Positions 51,259 through 62,529 of a stretch of 64,000 bases of DNA are shown one piece after another. The stretch is from Arachis hypogaea. Taxonomy: Eukaryota > Streptophyta > Magnoliopsida > Fabales > Fabaceae. A program made the position numbers and the translations under genes. Below the pieces are notes generated by a model, which did not search any database, was not told the DNA's origin, and saw only the letters and a program-made list of their open reading frames with translations. The DNA lies in contig NC_092054.1 in NCBI RefSeq assembly GCF_003086295.3, positions 34,378,393 to 34,442,392 of the forward strand, given 5' to 3'. Numbering within the stretch: the stretch's first letter is position 1; each line of letters opens with the position of its first letter.

Positions 51259-52671
51259 CTATTTTTGCTTTCTTGATCCCGATTGCGTCTCCTCGGCTCC
51301 CTTATAAGATGGGAGAAGTTGGCAAGTTTTCCATCCCTGATTGCCTGCTCCAGGGCGTCTTTCAGGTCGAAGCAGTCTTGGGTTTGGTGCCCGTATCCCT
51401 TGTGATATTCGCAGGAGAGGCTCTTGTTTTCTCCCGTCCTGTCCTTCAGAGGTCGGGGTTTCGACAGTATCCCCCTTCTCTGCTATCTGTTGGTAGACTT
51501 CCGTGATCAGTGCCGCGAGAGGGGTGTAATTGGTGAATTTCCCGACTCGAGGGAATGGCTTTGGCACTTTACTTGGACCGCCATCCCTGGCGTGTTCCTT
51601 TGGTCTTTCTCTGCTTTCGTAGTGCTGGGTTTGGTTGTAGGCGGGCTGCCGTTTATTGGCAGTTACGACCCGGCTTACTTCCTCGTCATTGATATACTCC
51701 TTAGCCACGCACTGGATCTCCTGCATTGTCCAGACGGGCTTTGTGGTAAGGTGCTTCCTGAAGTCCTCGTTCAGGAGCCCGTTTGTCAGACATAAGCTTG
51801 CCACTGAGTCCGTCAGACCGTAAATTTCCAAGCATTCGTCATTGAAGCGGTCCAAGTATTTCCTGGTCGGCTCCCTGGCTCTTTGCGTCACCCCTAGCAA
51901 ATTGATCGGGTGCTTGGCTTTGGCAATCCTGGTTGTGAATTGAGCCAGGAAGGCGTGGCTGATGTCGGAGAACTGGGTCACTGAGCCCTGCGGGAGGTTA
52001 TTGAACCACCGTATTGCAGGTCCCGCCAGGGTGACCGGGAAGGCGCGACACCTTACCTCGTCTCCCACTCCTTCTAAGTTCATCCTGGCCTCGAAGGCCG
52101 TTAGATGTTCCAGGGGGTCTTGCGTTCCATCGTACCTCATATCCGTTGACTTGTCAAAGTATTTTGACAGCCGGACCTCGAGTATGGAGCGGTGGAATGG
52201 GGTGGCTCCTATTATTACGGATCCGCGAGTACTCGTTCTCCCCTCGTCGTTCTCCCGATGAACGTTTTCGTTTCCCCGGTTTGTGGTACGCCGCCTCTCA
52301 CGTCTGGCGTAGATGACGGGGCCATGACGTCTTCTCGCACGCCCTCTTTCCCCGGTGCTCTCGGACTCAGCCTGGGGACTAGGCGTGCGCCTGGAGCGGC
52401 TCCTGGAGCGAGAGCGGGAGTGACTCTGCTCTGGGGTGCGTTGGTCGCGTTCTCTGTCCGCTAGACGGCGCTCTAAGTCTTGCATTCTATGGCGTAATTC
52501 TTGCATTATTCTAGCGTGATTGTCCCCGGTCCCCCCAAAGGGGCGTTTCTCGTGCGATTGGGTCGCGTCCCTCGGGGGTGATCTCGGATGTATCCGGGCT
52601 CCGGTCCCGGCGGCATCGCCTCCGGGTGCGGCCTCGTGTCCTGTCTCCGTTTCGATTAGCACGAAGTTCAT
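51259..52671 (-). pseudogene. Element D gag (capsid), 3' frameshift
   Basis: Capsid protein. The likely start MNFVLIETETGHE at 52671 lies only 28 bases from the LTR, next to the PBS. The frame is also open further upstream into the LTR. There is an Arg/Ser-rich stretch (SHSRSRSRSRSRRTP, about residues 83-97), then the gag core KYFDKSTDMRYDGTQDPLEH, AFPVTLAGPAIRWFNNLPQG and LDRFNDECLEIYGL. The zinc-knuckle-like CEYHKGYGHQTQDCF is read in another frame near 51395, showing a frameshift just before it. Downstream the frame runs on into the protease. Confidence 0.9.
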
Positions 52672-52680
52672 GGACGAGTC

Positions 52681-52699
52681 TCCCCACAGACGGCGCCAA
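52681..52699 (-). promoter_or_regulatory. Primer-binding site of element D
   Basis: On the minus strand TTGGCGCCGTCTGTGGGGA follows the LTR at once. It differs from the PBS of B and C after TGGCGCCGT, so another tRNA primer is likely; I do not name it. Confidence 0.8.
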
Positions 52700-53104
52700 T
52701 GTTCGGTAGGTCGGTTACCGGACGGTTCGGGTTGTGATCCGGGATGATGGTAGGGGCTCGTCAAGTCGTGGACTGCCGGTCAACGATACGCGAGGTCCCG
52801 AGTACTTCGTGTGAAAAAAGGGGGGTGCCACCTGCAAAGACACTCCGACGCTCTTGTCAGTAAATGTGCAGGCAGAAAGGGTAGTGTGGCATGTGACGTA
52901 CCTCGGGGGAAGAGCAAGTCTTCCCCTTATATACCTGTCAGAGGTGGGCCTGATGAGGGTAGGCCCATGTTTCCAGGGACGTTGTCCCGTAGCTGTACAT
53001 GAGCTGTCTTGGACGCGTGTCCGGGTCGGTTGTGGGGCGTGTATCCGGATCGGGTGGCGTCCGGGTCGGGCCGACCCGCAGGGATTTTGGGCCAGGCCGT
53101 AACA
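52700..53104 (-). repeat. 5' LTR of element D
   Basis: 405 bp, matching 43914-44317. A TATATA box (near 52928-52934 on +, also readable on -) may drive the element. Confidence 0.95.
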
Positions 53105-53711
53105 GATATCAAATAGAATTATTAATTTAGTTTAAAGAGATAAAAAATTAAATTTGTTATTACTCAAAAATATTATTTTACTATATATCAAGTAATGTGT
53201 TCATTAGTTTTTACTTTATTGTGAAAAATTATTTAGATCATAATACTAATAGTATATCATATGGTTATTATTATTAATGTATTAATTGAATTTTAGTGTT
53301 TATTATTTATGTATTTAAAAATTATATTTGAGAATGATTTATTTATTTTGATAATAAATAATATTTTTAAATTTAAATAATTTATTAATTAGTTTGTACT
53401 TATTATACCATATATTTAATAATTTATTGAAAAAAAATATTAATATAATAAATAAAAAATAATCTAAAAAAATATTGTTTAAAAAATTATAAGGACAAAT
53501 AAACCCCTAACTAATTTAGAGACAATTAGATCCCTGTCCATTTCTGAACCTGACACATCAGTATTTTCTGTTCAAAGTTGACGAAAAAATACCCATAGAG
53601 ACCGCGTTGTGTGACGGAATCAGGAAATAGGGACCGAAGTGGATCGATTTTATTTTGAGGGGTCACATTGTCATTCTTAAAAATGAAAAGGACCAGATTG
53701 ATACTTCACTC

Positions 53712-54102
53712 GAAAAGAGAATAATTAAAGTCCAGTTTATCGGGAATCAAACCAGATGATTTGACAAAAAAGATGGGATTAATATATATTTTTACTAGCT
53801 CTAATTCATGCTTATCTAAGAATCTAAGAAAACTCTATTTTTAGTTCCGCAAGGCATCCATCCTCAACGGCTCAACCATTCTGCAAGCTACGTATAACCA
53901 TATTAATCAATAATCATAAATAAAAAGTTAAAAACCCACTTTAGTCTTTAATATATAATATGTTATTCGAAATGACGAAAACAGATTCCCTTCGAGGAGG
54001 GGACAAAACACAAAAGCTACAAACCCAATCAAAATGACACATAACAAGGTAATTAGTTAATTACACACAGAGCAACATCGGATTGTTGATGTTATTATTT
54101 TA
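53712..54102. other. 3' flank of the USP gene, no gene seen
   Basis: AT-rich DNA between the long-TIR element and the USP stop codon. It should include the USP 3' UTR. No other feature supported. Confidence 0.5.
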
Positions 54103-55103
54103 TCAAGCGTCTTTGGGCTTCTTCACTATCAAAACGGGGCACTTCACATTCTGCGCACAGTGATTGCTCACACTTCCAAGAAAAGCCCTGCCATTCAATT
54201 CACAGCCCCAAAATTAACTATATATTAAATCAAAGAATGATTATGCAAGTAGTACAGTTTTGCAGATAAGATATTAAGATGAAAATATGATTGCGGGATC
54301 AGGAAGTCACTCACTCACCTCTTGATGGGACCATAGCCGTGACTTCCCATGACCAGAATATCCGCATTCAACTTCTGAACCATCTCACAGATCACGTCCC
54401 TCGCGTCTCCATTCCCTATTTTTGTTTCCACCTTAACCACCCAAAATTCATCAGCACAGGAGGATTCAGCTTGAATTAATGAATTTCATTTGCTTCAGAG
54501 TAAAATTACTTTCAGTTTATTAGTATATATAGAAACTTACATTCTGGATGTTGTTACAGAGTCTCTTGGCTTTCTCTAAGACGGACTCAGCAACTTGTTG
54601 GCTATACTTATCCATAGTCGCCGTTATATCAGAAGAAAACAAATAACCTGCAAAAAATATAATAATAAAAAATTTAACCATTTCTGTTTCTAGCATCAAT
54701 TCAATTCAACGGGAGGCCACTAGCTAATGGATTAAAATATGAGTGAATGTCTTTTCGGTGTTGGACCATTTGCACGAAGAACAGAACGCACCTTCACTCT
54801 TAAAATATTTCCCAATTTGACCAATCTCACTTGTTACATGACTACATAACTAAAATAACTAACTAATTGGAAATAAGGCATGAAAAAAGTGAAGCAGGAA
54901 GTGGTTAATTTGAGGTTACACGTACTTGTACCATCGAAGGCGGAATAGACAGCGCGAGGGGGCTTAACATAGAGAAGGATGAGTGTGTCCTTTGAGTTCT
55001 CAAAAACAAGGTTGTTGACGCACCATGAGAGCGCGTACATGCTCTCTTCCCCTTCATCCACCGCCACCAGGATCCTCCGTTCCTTTTCACTCGTTTCGGC
55101 CAT
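54103..55103 (-). CDS. Universal stress protein (USPA domain), 4 exons
   Basis: Small ATP-binding stress protein of the USPA family, probably cytosolic. Exons on the minus strand: 55103-54926, 54647-54541, 54431-54319, 54187-54103, all GT-AG, giving 160 residues, the usual length of plant single-domain USPs. Start MAETSEKERRILVAVDEGEE; the beta-strand RILVAVDEGEESMYAL, then SSDITATMDKYSQQVAESVL, VETKIGNGDARDVICEMVQK, and the nucleotide-binding loop GSHGYGPIKRAFLGS, an exact G-x2-G-x9-G-S match to the ATP-binding USP class. The C-terminus is CPVLIVKKPKDA. The first ATG with the right N-terminus was chosen. The donor of exon 1 could be six bases further upstream, which would drop two residues. 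No lesion seen. It stands alone between mobile elements. Confidence 0.95.
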
Positions 55104-55639
55104 TTCTTTCTTTCTTCGCAGATCGATCGATGAAGCTTTGAGTAAGAGAAATAATAGTAGTCAATAATAAAAATGCAAAGGTGCGTGATTGGTAATAATG
55201 ATTTGATAACTGGGAAGAATTAGAGTGTCTTGTGTTGTTACTTGACAAGTGTCAACTTAATACTTTATGATTTTCTATATTTGTAGTCTGGTGGTGCTAA
55301 TGATGACTCACCATTTCCATTTGGAATGGATAATGGATAGTGTGTCTGTGTGGATAATGGAATTTATTTAATGAATCTGTTGGCGGTTTCTGATGGGTTT
55401 GGGCTTTACTGGGTTTTGGTATTCTTTCCAACACAAACGTTGCATTCTCTGTGGTTGGATAAGAATGATATTTAATCCAACGGTTCGGAACTGTGTTGTG
55501 GTCGCGCATGTCAATGTAATCACGGTAGATCACCGGTTTTGCTGTGTAACTTGGTAGTTTCGGACTTTCAGCCACACCACTCCCCGATTATAAAACAAAC
55601 TAGCCCACAGAAAATTCCATATGCCTCTTACATATTGCC

Positions 55640-55765
55640 AATTAATGTTCAACAGCAAGTCCAAAAAAAAAAAAGAAAAAAAAGAAAAAAACATTAATGT
55701 TCAACAGGGTTCAAGGACAATCAAGGTACTTGACCAAAAAAAAAAAAGGACAATCAAGGTTCATG
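55640..55765. repeat. A-rich tract with interleaved direct repeats
   Basis: ATTAATGTTCAACAG occurs on both sides of an A-rich run (about 55641 and 55693) and GGACAATCAAGGT occurs at about 55717 and 55749, again separated by a poly(A) run. Looks like two small duplications around A tracts. Confidence 0.75.
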
Positions 55766-55799
55766 CATTCGATAATTGTTTTAGAAAAGGCATGAACTA

Positions 55800-56470
55800 T
55801 TAAAATCATACTTAAACATTTATATTGTTAATAAAAATGAATTTAAAAAATTTGAATGATAAATAAGTTCTCAGTGAGTTAAAATTTTGATAAAAATAAC
55901 AAAACAACATAATGTCTTTTTATAAAGAATAAACAATCTTTATTTCAAATTTTCAGAGAATATCCGAATAACTATTTAAAAGTTGCATATAAAAAATCAG
56001 AACAAAATTTTATCTCTCAATTTTATTTTATTTTTAAAAAAAGTTTGGTTATTTACAAAAAACTAAAAAAACTCATTTGGCGTAAAATATTAAAATCTAA
56101 GGATAAAAAATTCTTATTTTTATAATAAAAAATATAAAAAATTTGATATCTAAAAATTTTTAAAAAAGATATATTTAATATCTGATATTTTTTTATATTT
56201 TTTATTTTTTTAAAATTTATTTATCGTTTATATATTTTATTATTATTTTTGTCAACGATAAAAATGTTTTAGTATTATGTTAGTAGTTTACTTTCTAGAA
56301 ATAAATAAATAAAAAGGATAAATTAGAGAAAACTTAGAAAAGAGAGAAAAAAAAAAGAAGAAAATATCATAAATCTAAGAACGTGATTGTCCATCAACTA
56401 TGTTTTAAATGACCTCCAAAATTACGTAGATGTACTAAACAGAAATAGGTACACGCTTGTCTTTAATATT
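55800..56470. other. AT-rich stretch, no gene seen
   Basis: Extreme AT content and no ORF of interest. Confidence 0.5.
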
Positions 56471-56475
56471 TTTAT

Positions 56476-56742
56476 GTAAATCGAATCAGAATGATTCAAT
56501 TTATTTAGCTATCTACATGTAAATCGAATCAAGGCAATTCCGTTTAACTTGTTACATAGTAAATCGAAATAGCGCAGTTCGATTTACCAGAGAAGAGTGC
56601 GAGAGTGCTTTGTTCCCACTAAATTAAAACACGTGAGTTTGCTTTATAATTTTTGTAGTTATAAGAGTTAATCGAATTAGCTTGCTTCAATTTACTTTAA
56701 CATGTAACTGGAATTAAATCGAAATGACTTAATTCGATTTAG
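56476..56742. repeat. Five short inverted units GTAAATCGAA-n-TTCGATTTAC
   Basis: Units of 28-30 bases at about 56476, 56519, 56559, 56667 and 56714. Each has GTAAATCGAA (or one or two changes) followed after 8-9 bases by its complement. The third is the cleanest (AATCGAAATAGCGCAGTTCG inside). They lie directly before the MULE transposase relic and probably are its subterminal repeats. Confidence 0.8.
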
Positions 56743-56808
56743 CTTCGATTTAGCCATTGCTTCGATTTTGTGTAGTGTTTATAGTTTTTTTGTTGTTGTG
56801 CACTACGG

Positions 56809-59345
56809 ATGGATGATTAAAAAAATTTTTCTGATAAGGATCCAATGAGTGTCTTTATCAGACCTTCCACGAGTTTTACTCAGCTGCAAAATACTATAAT
56901 ACAGAAACTGGGAGTCCATGGCATCAAATGGGTTGAGAAATTATTTTATAGGATTTCGATTTTTATTGTGCGAGATGGTGTGAAGTATGACTCTTTTGTA
57001 ATAGAGAGGGATGGAGATTTGCAAGTTTCACTATCGTCGTTAGTTTTCCGATATGAGAACCCATAAACTGTTGGCCAAGTTTGGAGATGAGTTCGTTAGT
57101 TCAGGAAGATCAAATCAAAATCCTCAATCCGTAACAATGCCAGGAGCCTCTAGTTTAATGCCTATTTTTTCCTTTTTGCAATTCCTGTAGTTGCACCAGA
57201 AGTAGTATTGGTTGCATTTCCATCCTTCGCAGTTGATCTAAACTGAGTTAATGATGGTGTAATTAGTGATAATTGTTCTTTTGGTGAGCTTGCGATTGCG
57301 ATGGATACTACTCCTAGGCTAATACCAGTTTTAGCAGGGTGGATGAAAAACCAGATCCCATGGAAGATGTACTGCGGGATGATGATGTAGAGCCCGCCAT
57401 GATAAATGAGGATAGCAATGATCATTTAGGAAAGAATATTTTAGTTGGTCACGACAGACTGTTGAGTTCTGAAACTCAGTAATGTCCACCGCACTTTTCA
57501 ACTTTAAACTTGGAGGCCATGACACAATACAATTTTTCAAACGTAGAATCCAGATTTTGGGACAAAGATGCACAAGATACATCAGCTCCAATTGAGTTCC
57601 AACTTGGTCTACAGTTCTAGAGTAAAGAGAAAGTCGTGTTAAGTGTTAAGATTTATAGCATCTGTCATGGGGTTGAGTATAGAGGGTTGGAGTCAGATCA
57701 TATCAAGTACCATGAAAAGTGTAAGAAATTTGGAAAATATTGCAGTTGGTTGATTCAGATCACTCTTCATTAGCGAAAAGATATTTGGGAGATTAGAAGG
57801 TATAATGAACCCCATACATGTTTGGCCACAGAGATTTCTAATGACCACAGGAAGCTTGGTTATCATGTCATATGTGCATTCATCTTTTATATGGTTAGAG
57901 TTGATGCAACTGTGTTGATTAAGGTATTGCAAAATGCGATAGAGGCAAGTTATGATTTCAGATTGAGTTACATGAAGATTTGGTTGGCTAAGTAGAAGGC
58001 AGTTGCACAGATTTATAGAAATGGGAGAAGAGTGATATAATGATTACCAATATGGGTCATGGATATGCAAACAACAATGTCGGGTAGTATTGCAATATTG
58101 AAGACAAGTCTTGTGCGAGTTGGAGGCCAAGTTAACAAGTCATCAACTTATTTTCACCGGTTTTTCTAGACATTCCCACCATGCATCGAGGCTTTTAGTT
58201 ATTGCAAGCTGCTGGTTAGTATTAATGGGATCCACTTATACAAAATTGATAGTGGTGATTGTGTAGGACGGAAATTCTAATACCATCCCTATTGCTTTCG
58301 CATTTGTTGAGGGTGAAAATGAGAAGTCATAGTTATTTTTTCTATCTCACATTTGGCAGCATGTCACGCCTCAATCAGAAATTCTAGTTATATTAGATAA
58401 ATACAACAGAATCAAGGCTTCGTTGGAGACCTCCTGATGATGGATGGTTCATACCTAGTGTTTATCGTGTATTTTGTATTCGGCATATTGCAGCAAATTT
58501 TGCTCTGGGTTTTAAGGGTAAGGATGCAAGAAAGTTTCTCATGAATGCTGCTCATGCTAAGACTGAGATTGAGTTTGACTACTGATTAAACATTCTTTAA
58601 AGTAAAGACCCGACCATGTGTGAGTGGGCTAACAGGATGGGATACAAGAAGTGGACCTAGCATTGGGATGATGGTCGCATATTCGGGCATATGACCATTA
58701 ATATCTCCGAGTTGTTAACTCTATTCTAAAAGGCATACAGAACCTTCTAGTATATTCCTTGGTAAAGTCTACCTATGGAGGTTGGTTGAGATCTTTGTTT
58801 GGAAGAGAAAAGGGGATCAGGTAGAGCTAGAGATGAGGCAGTAGTTTAGTTAGGCTCTGATGAAAGCAATAGAGGCTAACTTGAAGGCATCGAGGTGTTT
58901 CACAATGATCTTGTATGATAGGGATAACTCTGAGTTTAATATGTTGGAGATAACACTAACTAGTAATTGCTCACTTGGCTCTTATTGAGTGTCACCCAGG
59001 GATCAGACTTGCGATTGTGGATATTTTCAAACCCTGCACTATCCATATCGTCATGCCATTACTTGTTATGTATGCTCTCGTCTAAGCTAGGCAACTTATG
59101 TTTACGAGGTATATCGCCTTAGCACTGTGTTCAATGCCTACAGGATGGGATTTAATCCTCTAATCTTAGAAGGTTTTTGGCCCCATATAATGGTCCCACA
59201 ATCATCCCTAATCCCAGTAAGGGCGTGCATCTGAAGGGCATCTGAGGACTACTAGAATTTGAACTATCATGGACGAGATGGATCCGAATAGACCAAAGTA
59301 ATGTGGACTCTGCAAGTAGCTTGGACACACTCAGAGGAGTTGTAC
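56809..59345 (+). pseudogene. MULE transposase relic 2, near full length, degenerate
   Basis: A second, different MuDR-type transposase. The ATG at 56809 is followed after two codons by TAA; the same frame then gives DPMSVFIRPSTSFTQLQNTI and IQKLGVHGIKWVEKLFYRIS (the N-terminal domain). Later: FIASVMG near 57650, RVGGQVNKSSTYFHRFF near 58109, the catalytic region near 58190-58600 (GIHLYKID, FAFVEGENE, FCIRHIAANFALGFKGKDAR), MTINISELLT near 58690, and the SWIM finger CDCGYFQTLHYPYRHAIT near 59009-59068. It ends with a CCHC knuckle, CGLCK..GHTQRSCT, at about 59307-59345. More than 20 stops and frameshifts. No introns were needed to follow it. The family was recognised from memory. Confidence 0.8.
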
Positions 59346-59789
59346 ACATGGTGGAGTTACCATGGGTTTTGCATCTAGGAGCAATGTGTAACTTTATTCA
59401 GTTATCATTATCACTAGCTTTATTGTATTCTATCGTATCGTGCTAGTTTTATTTTGAATTTCATGTAATTTTTCTTTGTTTTATTTCCCGTGTATTTTTG
59501 TTATGAGAATGATGTATGTTCCTTTGGCAGTGATCATAATCATGTATTCCGAATATCACTAGTTTAATTATAATCATGTCTTTTGAATCGATGAGTGCAA
59601 CATATAAATAGATACATGTCGTAATAATAATGACTAACTACATGCGTGCCATAATAATAATTAGCTAAGTAGTTGAACATTAAACTAAAAGTACTAAGTT
59701 GAAACATACAACATACTAAAATATTCTAAAAGCTCCATACAAGAGCAAACTATAACATATTAAGGAACATACTATAACATACCAAAGGT

Positions 59790-60330
59790 GACAAATACAT
59801 AATCAAAAGAGGTGGGAACCTTTGAAGCAACACCTACGGTGCCTGATCATCTACGCTCTCTAGAGTAGAGGTACCTCATCCTCATCTCCACCATCATCTG
59901 TCTCCATCTTGTCATCCATGCACTCTGGAGACGTAGTAGGGCTAGGGTGTGCTGGGGGGTCTGTAGCAACTGTTGAGGGCAGCATCCCAACTAATGCAAA
60001 AGGATCATAGTACGACCAGTTAGAGGCTCATTCAGGTCTACTGTAAGATGTGCCTAGACTCTAGAAACATGAGCTCTAAGATACTCCCCGTCATCCTACT
60101 GTAGCATCATACATAACTCATCAAGAAATTGTGAACCCCCAAACTACACCTCCATGACTATAGGACTAACAAAGTTCAAAAACAACTAACTCGTGATCAT
60201 ATACATCTGATTGCCCTCTTTCGCCATAGTATTAGACCTTTCAACAAAATATACACCACTGCCACCTCCGCCACCACCTTTATTGCCCTTTCTACCATCA
60301 CCATCTCTTCTATCATGGCTAGTAACTCCA
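59790..60330 (-). pseudogene. Possible plant-mobile-domain (PMD) C-terminal remnant
   Basis: On the minus strand scattered blocks look like the tail of PMD-type proteins found in some plant mobile elements: a Gly-rich start (GGGGGGSG-like, about 60265), FGGSQFLDELCMM near 60155, VDLNEPL near 60035, a Pro/Ser/Thr-rich and acidic stretch (TTSPECMDDKMETDDGGDED, near 59930) and a terminal CCFKGSHLF near 59830. Frames change repeatedly and stops occur, so it is dead. The assignment is from memory and weak; it could be another repeat-derived ORF. Confidence 0.35.
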
Positions 60331-60706
60331 ACACCACGACCACCATTGGCACATCCACATCCACCTATACCCTTAGCTCATCGATGCATGATCATCATTG
60401 TTGGTTTTACTTGTTATTATTAGTAATTTTTAGTTCTATTTTGTGCAAATATAGTCAATAAACAAGCAATTTTATGAAATATTTCTACATGTATTAATGC
60501 ATCAAACAAAATTGGAAATTGTGGTTAATTCATGAAGATATAAGAGAGAGTTGATGTAAGACTTTGATGCATTAAATGAATTATCAAAACTTTAATTCAT
60601 CTTCCTTGGTTGATGATAGGAGAAGACAAAGCCCTGGAGTTAGGCTGGCGCTCTCTCTCAACGCTCTCATGCAAGCACACCAACCTCAGTGTCAAGCTCG
60701 CTTTGG

Positions 60707-61024
60707 GCGCTCTCCAACAAGCTTGATGGAGAGCGCCAATCATCAACAACATACTGAAGGTGCCAATGCTCGCTCACCACGCTCGCACTCAATAGCTCTC
60801 CAGAGAGCATCTTCGATGCCTAATCTAAGAAGGAAATGAAGCTAAGTGTACCACGCTCTCAGGTAGTGCTCTCCAGCAAGCTTACTGGAGAGCGCCAGTT
60901 TCAGCACCACAACGCCCTTTGGGTGACACTCACAAGCAAGTGTAGCGCTCTCCTGGGAGATGTCACGCTCGCCCCCAGCGCTTGCACTCAATCTCGCAAG
61001 CGAGCGTCTTCGATGAGTAATACA
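60707..61024. repeat. Imperfect direct duplication with GCGCTCTCC/GGAGAGCGC hairpins
   Basis: Two units (about 60707-60825 and 60866-61024). Each has a stem GCTCTCC...AAGCTT...GGAGAGCGCCA, then CGCT[CT]GCACTCAAT and CTTCGATG..TAAT. They differ by substitutions and an insertion of about 40 bases. Noncoding, part of the repeat-derived 3' region. Confidence 0.75.
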
Positions 61025-61178
61025 AGTAGAAATTTGGACTTGTGCGTACGCATAGCCCATCATGCGTATGCACAACAACTGGCGCTCACTTTTTAAGTTC
61101 AGCAACGAGCGCCAGGACCAAGCGCCAAAAATTCCAAAAGCCCAAGTACATCAAGTGAGGACTTTGGGGGAAAAGTGC

Positions 61179-61187
61179 TATAAATAG
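61179..61187 (+). promoter_or_regulatory. TATA box in LTR-like sequence
   Basis: TATAAATAG about 20 bases after a G-rich run. Downstream comes a leader-like stretch with no gene. It fits the promoter of an LTR. Confidence 0.5.
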
Positions 61188-62377
61188 AGGAAGTTTTGAA
61201 CTTAGAAAGAGGGCTTACGGAGTAGGAATTAGATGACTACACTTTACATTTATATACTTGCTTGTACTTAGCGTAGTTTTACTTTTCATGCAATTTTACT
61301 TTCATGCACTTTCAATTTATTTTGAGTTTTCTTAGAGCGATGATCAACTAAACCCCCACTCATTAGGGGGAGGAGCTCTGTTGTAATTCTTATGGGTTAA
61401 TGCAATTCTTCTTCTTCTCAATCTGCTTGTTGTTAGCTAAGGAAAAGCTTTTGTGCTTCATAGATCCAATCACTATCGAGAGGGGGGTTGGATCTACTTG
61501 AACCCCTATGTGAGCCTTGAGAAAGGGATCATAGGATTCAATTTGAGACTTCTCCCTCATAACTCTTTTGATCAAAACATTCTTAGTTGGAACGTGACAT
61601 ATAACCTCTTTGAATTGAGATCCTAAGGGTTGTGTGGCTTATATATTAGAAATTGAGCTTCACCTCTTCTCATGAACAATTAGATCAAGAGATTGGTGAT
61701 TGATTGTGTTAAGAGATATTGAGTTACTAAGAAATTGGAATTCAATTATTTACACTCCAGCATAGATCTACTTCATATGATGGAGAAGGAAGTTGAGATC
61801 CATTGATTCATAAAGGATCATAACATCTCCAATCCCTAATGAATCTCACCCATTAGTTTTCTTCACTTTATTGCTTTTAGATTTCTAATTTCTTTTGATT
61901 CCCAATACCCAGAACCCCTTTACATTTATGCAATTTACATTTCCTTGTCATTTACAATTTTGCCTTTACTTTCTTGTCATTTAAGTTTTTGCTCTTTATT
62001 ATTTTGCCATTTACGTTCAACCTTTTATCATCCAGTTATTTAGATTCAGCACTTTTACTTTCTATGTCATTTACTTTTTTGTTAATTCAATCACACAAAA
62101 TCATCAAATATTTGTTTGACTAGAGGAACCATTTAACTAAAGTTGCTTGATCGATCAATCCCTGTGGGATCGACCTCACTCAAAAGTGAGTTATTACTTT
62201 CCTGCGAGCCGGTTGCCAGAAGAATTTATGTTACGTACGCGTCTATTTCATTTTAGCACACCACGTGTGGGCGTACGCGACGCGCACACGTCGCATGAAA
62301 AATTTTGCCCCCTCAATTTGAACAGAGAGTTGCGCCAAAACGATGCTAGAAGTGTGCATTTAGCACAATTTCGGCCG

Positions 62378-62505
62378 ACGCGTACGCGTGCCCCACGCGT
62401 ACGCGTCATCTTCATTTATCCCTTCTCATGCGTTCGCGTCTACGACGCGTACGCGTCGATGCATTTTTTTCCATCCACGCCCAGGCGTGATCCACGCGTA
62501 CGCGT
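62378..62505. repeat. Four copies of the palindrome ACGCGTACGCGT
   Basis: Exact 12-base self-complementary copies at 62378, 62395, 62445 and 62494, with decayed versions around them (for example near 62234 and 62270). Each is flanked by CCC or GAC words. Confidence 0.95.
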
Positions 62506-62529
62506 GGATTTGATTTTATAACCCCCCCT

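Larger units (their letters stand above)
43914..53104 (-). mobile_element. Full-length Ty3/gypsy Tat-lineage element D
   Basis: 9191 bp, read on the minus strand. LTRs 52700-53104 (5') and 43914-44317 (3') both run TGTTCGG...GTAACA on +. The target duplication GATAT is perfect (43909-43913 and 53105-53109). The layout is gag, protease, RT, two RNase H domains and integrase, then a gene on the opposite strand before the 3' LTR. I count 13 substitutions and one 1-base indel between the LTRs (about 3%), fewer than in element C, so D is younger. GC content is far above the host background. It belongs to another Tat family than B and C (different PBS and LTRs). Confidence 0.96.
42965..53711. mobile_element. 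Long-TIR Mutator-like element split by Tat element D
   Basis: Removing element D and one GATAT copy leaves about 1.55 kb: left arm 42965-43622, loop 43623-43863, right arm 43864-43913 joined to 53110-53711. The arms are inverted copies over about 650 bases, for example AAAATAAAATCGATCCACTT (left, near 43020) and its complement near 53640, and TACTAAAATACACTATGA (43582) against its complement at about 43887-43904. The outer end is GAGTGAAGTA on both sides. The 9-base flanks GAAAGGGAA and GAAAAGAGA match at six of nine, a possible old 9-bp duplication. No transposase; nonautonomous. Confidence 0.82.
60560..62230 (+). mobile_element. LTR-like noncoding sequence, probable retrotransposon fragment
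   Basis: No ORF of note. It holds a TATAAATAG box, a downstream R-U5-like run (GATCAACTAAACCCCCACTC near 61341) and, near its end, CCCTGTGGGATCGACCTCAC (62161), a phrase I associate with the internal or LTR ends of legume Ty3 elements. I found no second LTR in the window, so the boundaries and the family are unsure. Confidence 0.4.

Noticed and set aside
52681..52764. Upstream extension of gag D into the LTR as the true start
   Set aside because: The codons upstream of 52671 lie in the PBS and LTR; the ATG at 52671 is the more plausible start, though the longer frame is open.
55297..55575. 92-codon minus-strand reading frame upstream of the USP gene
   Set aside because: It begins without ATG and has no recognisable domain. 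It overlaps the likely upstream region of the USP gene; chance is the simplest explanation.
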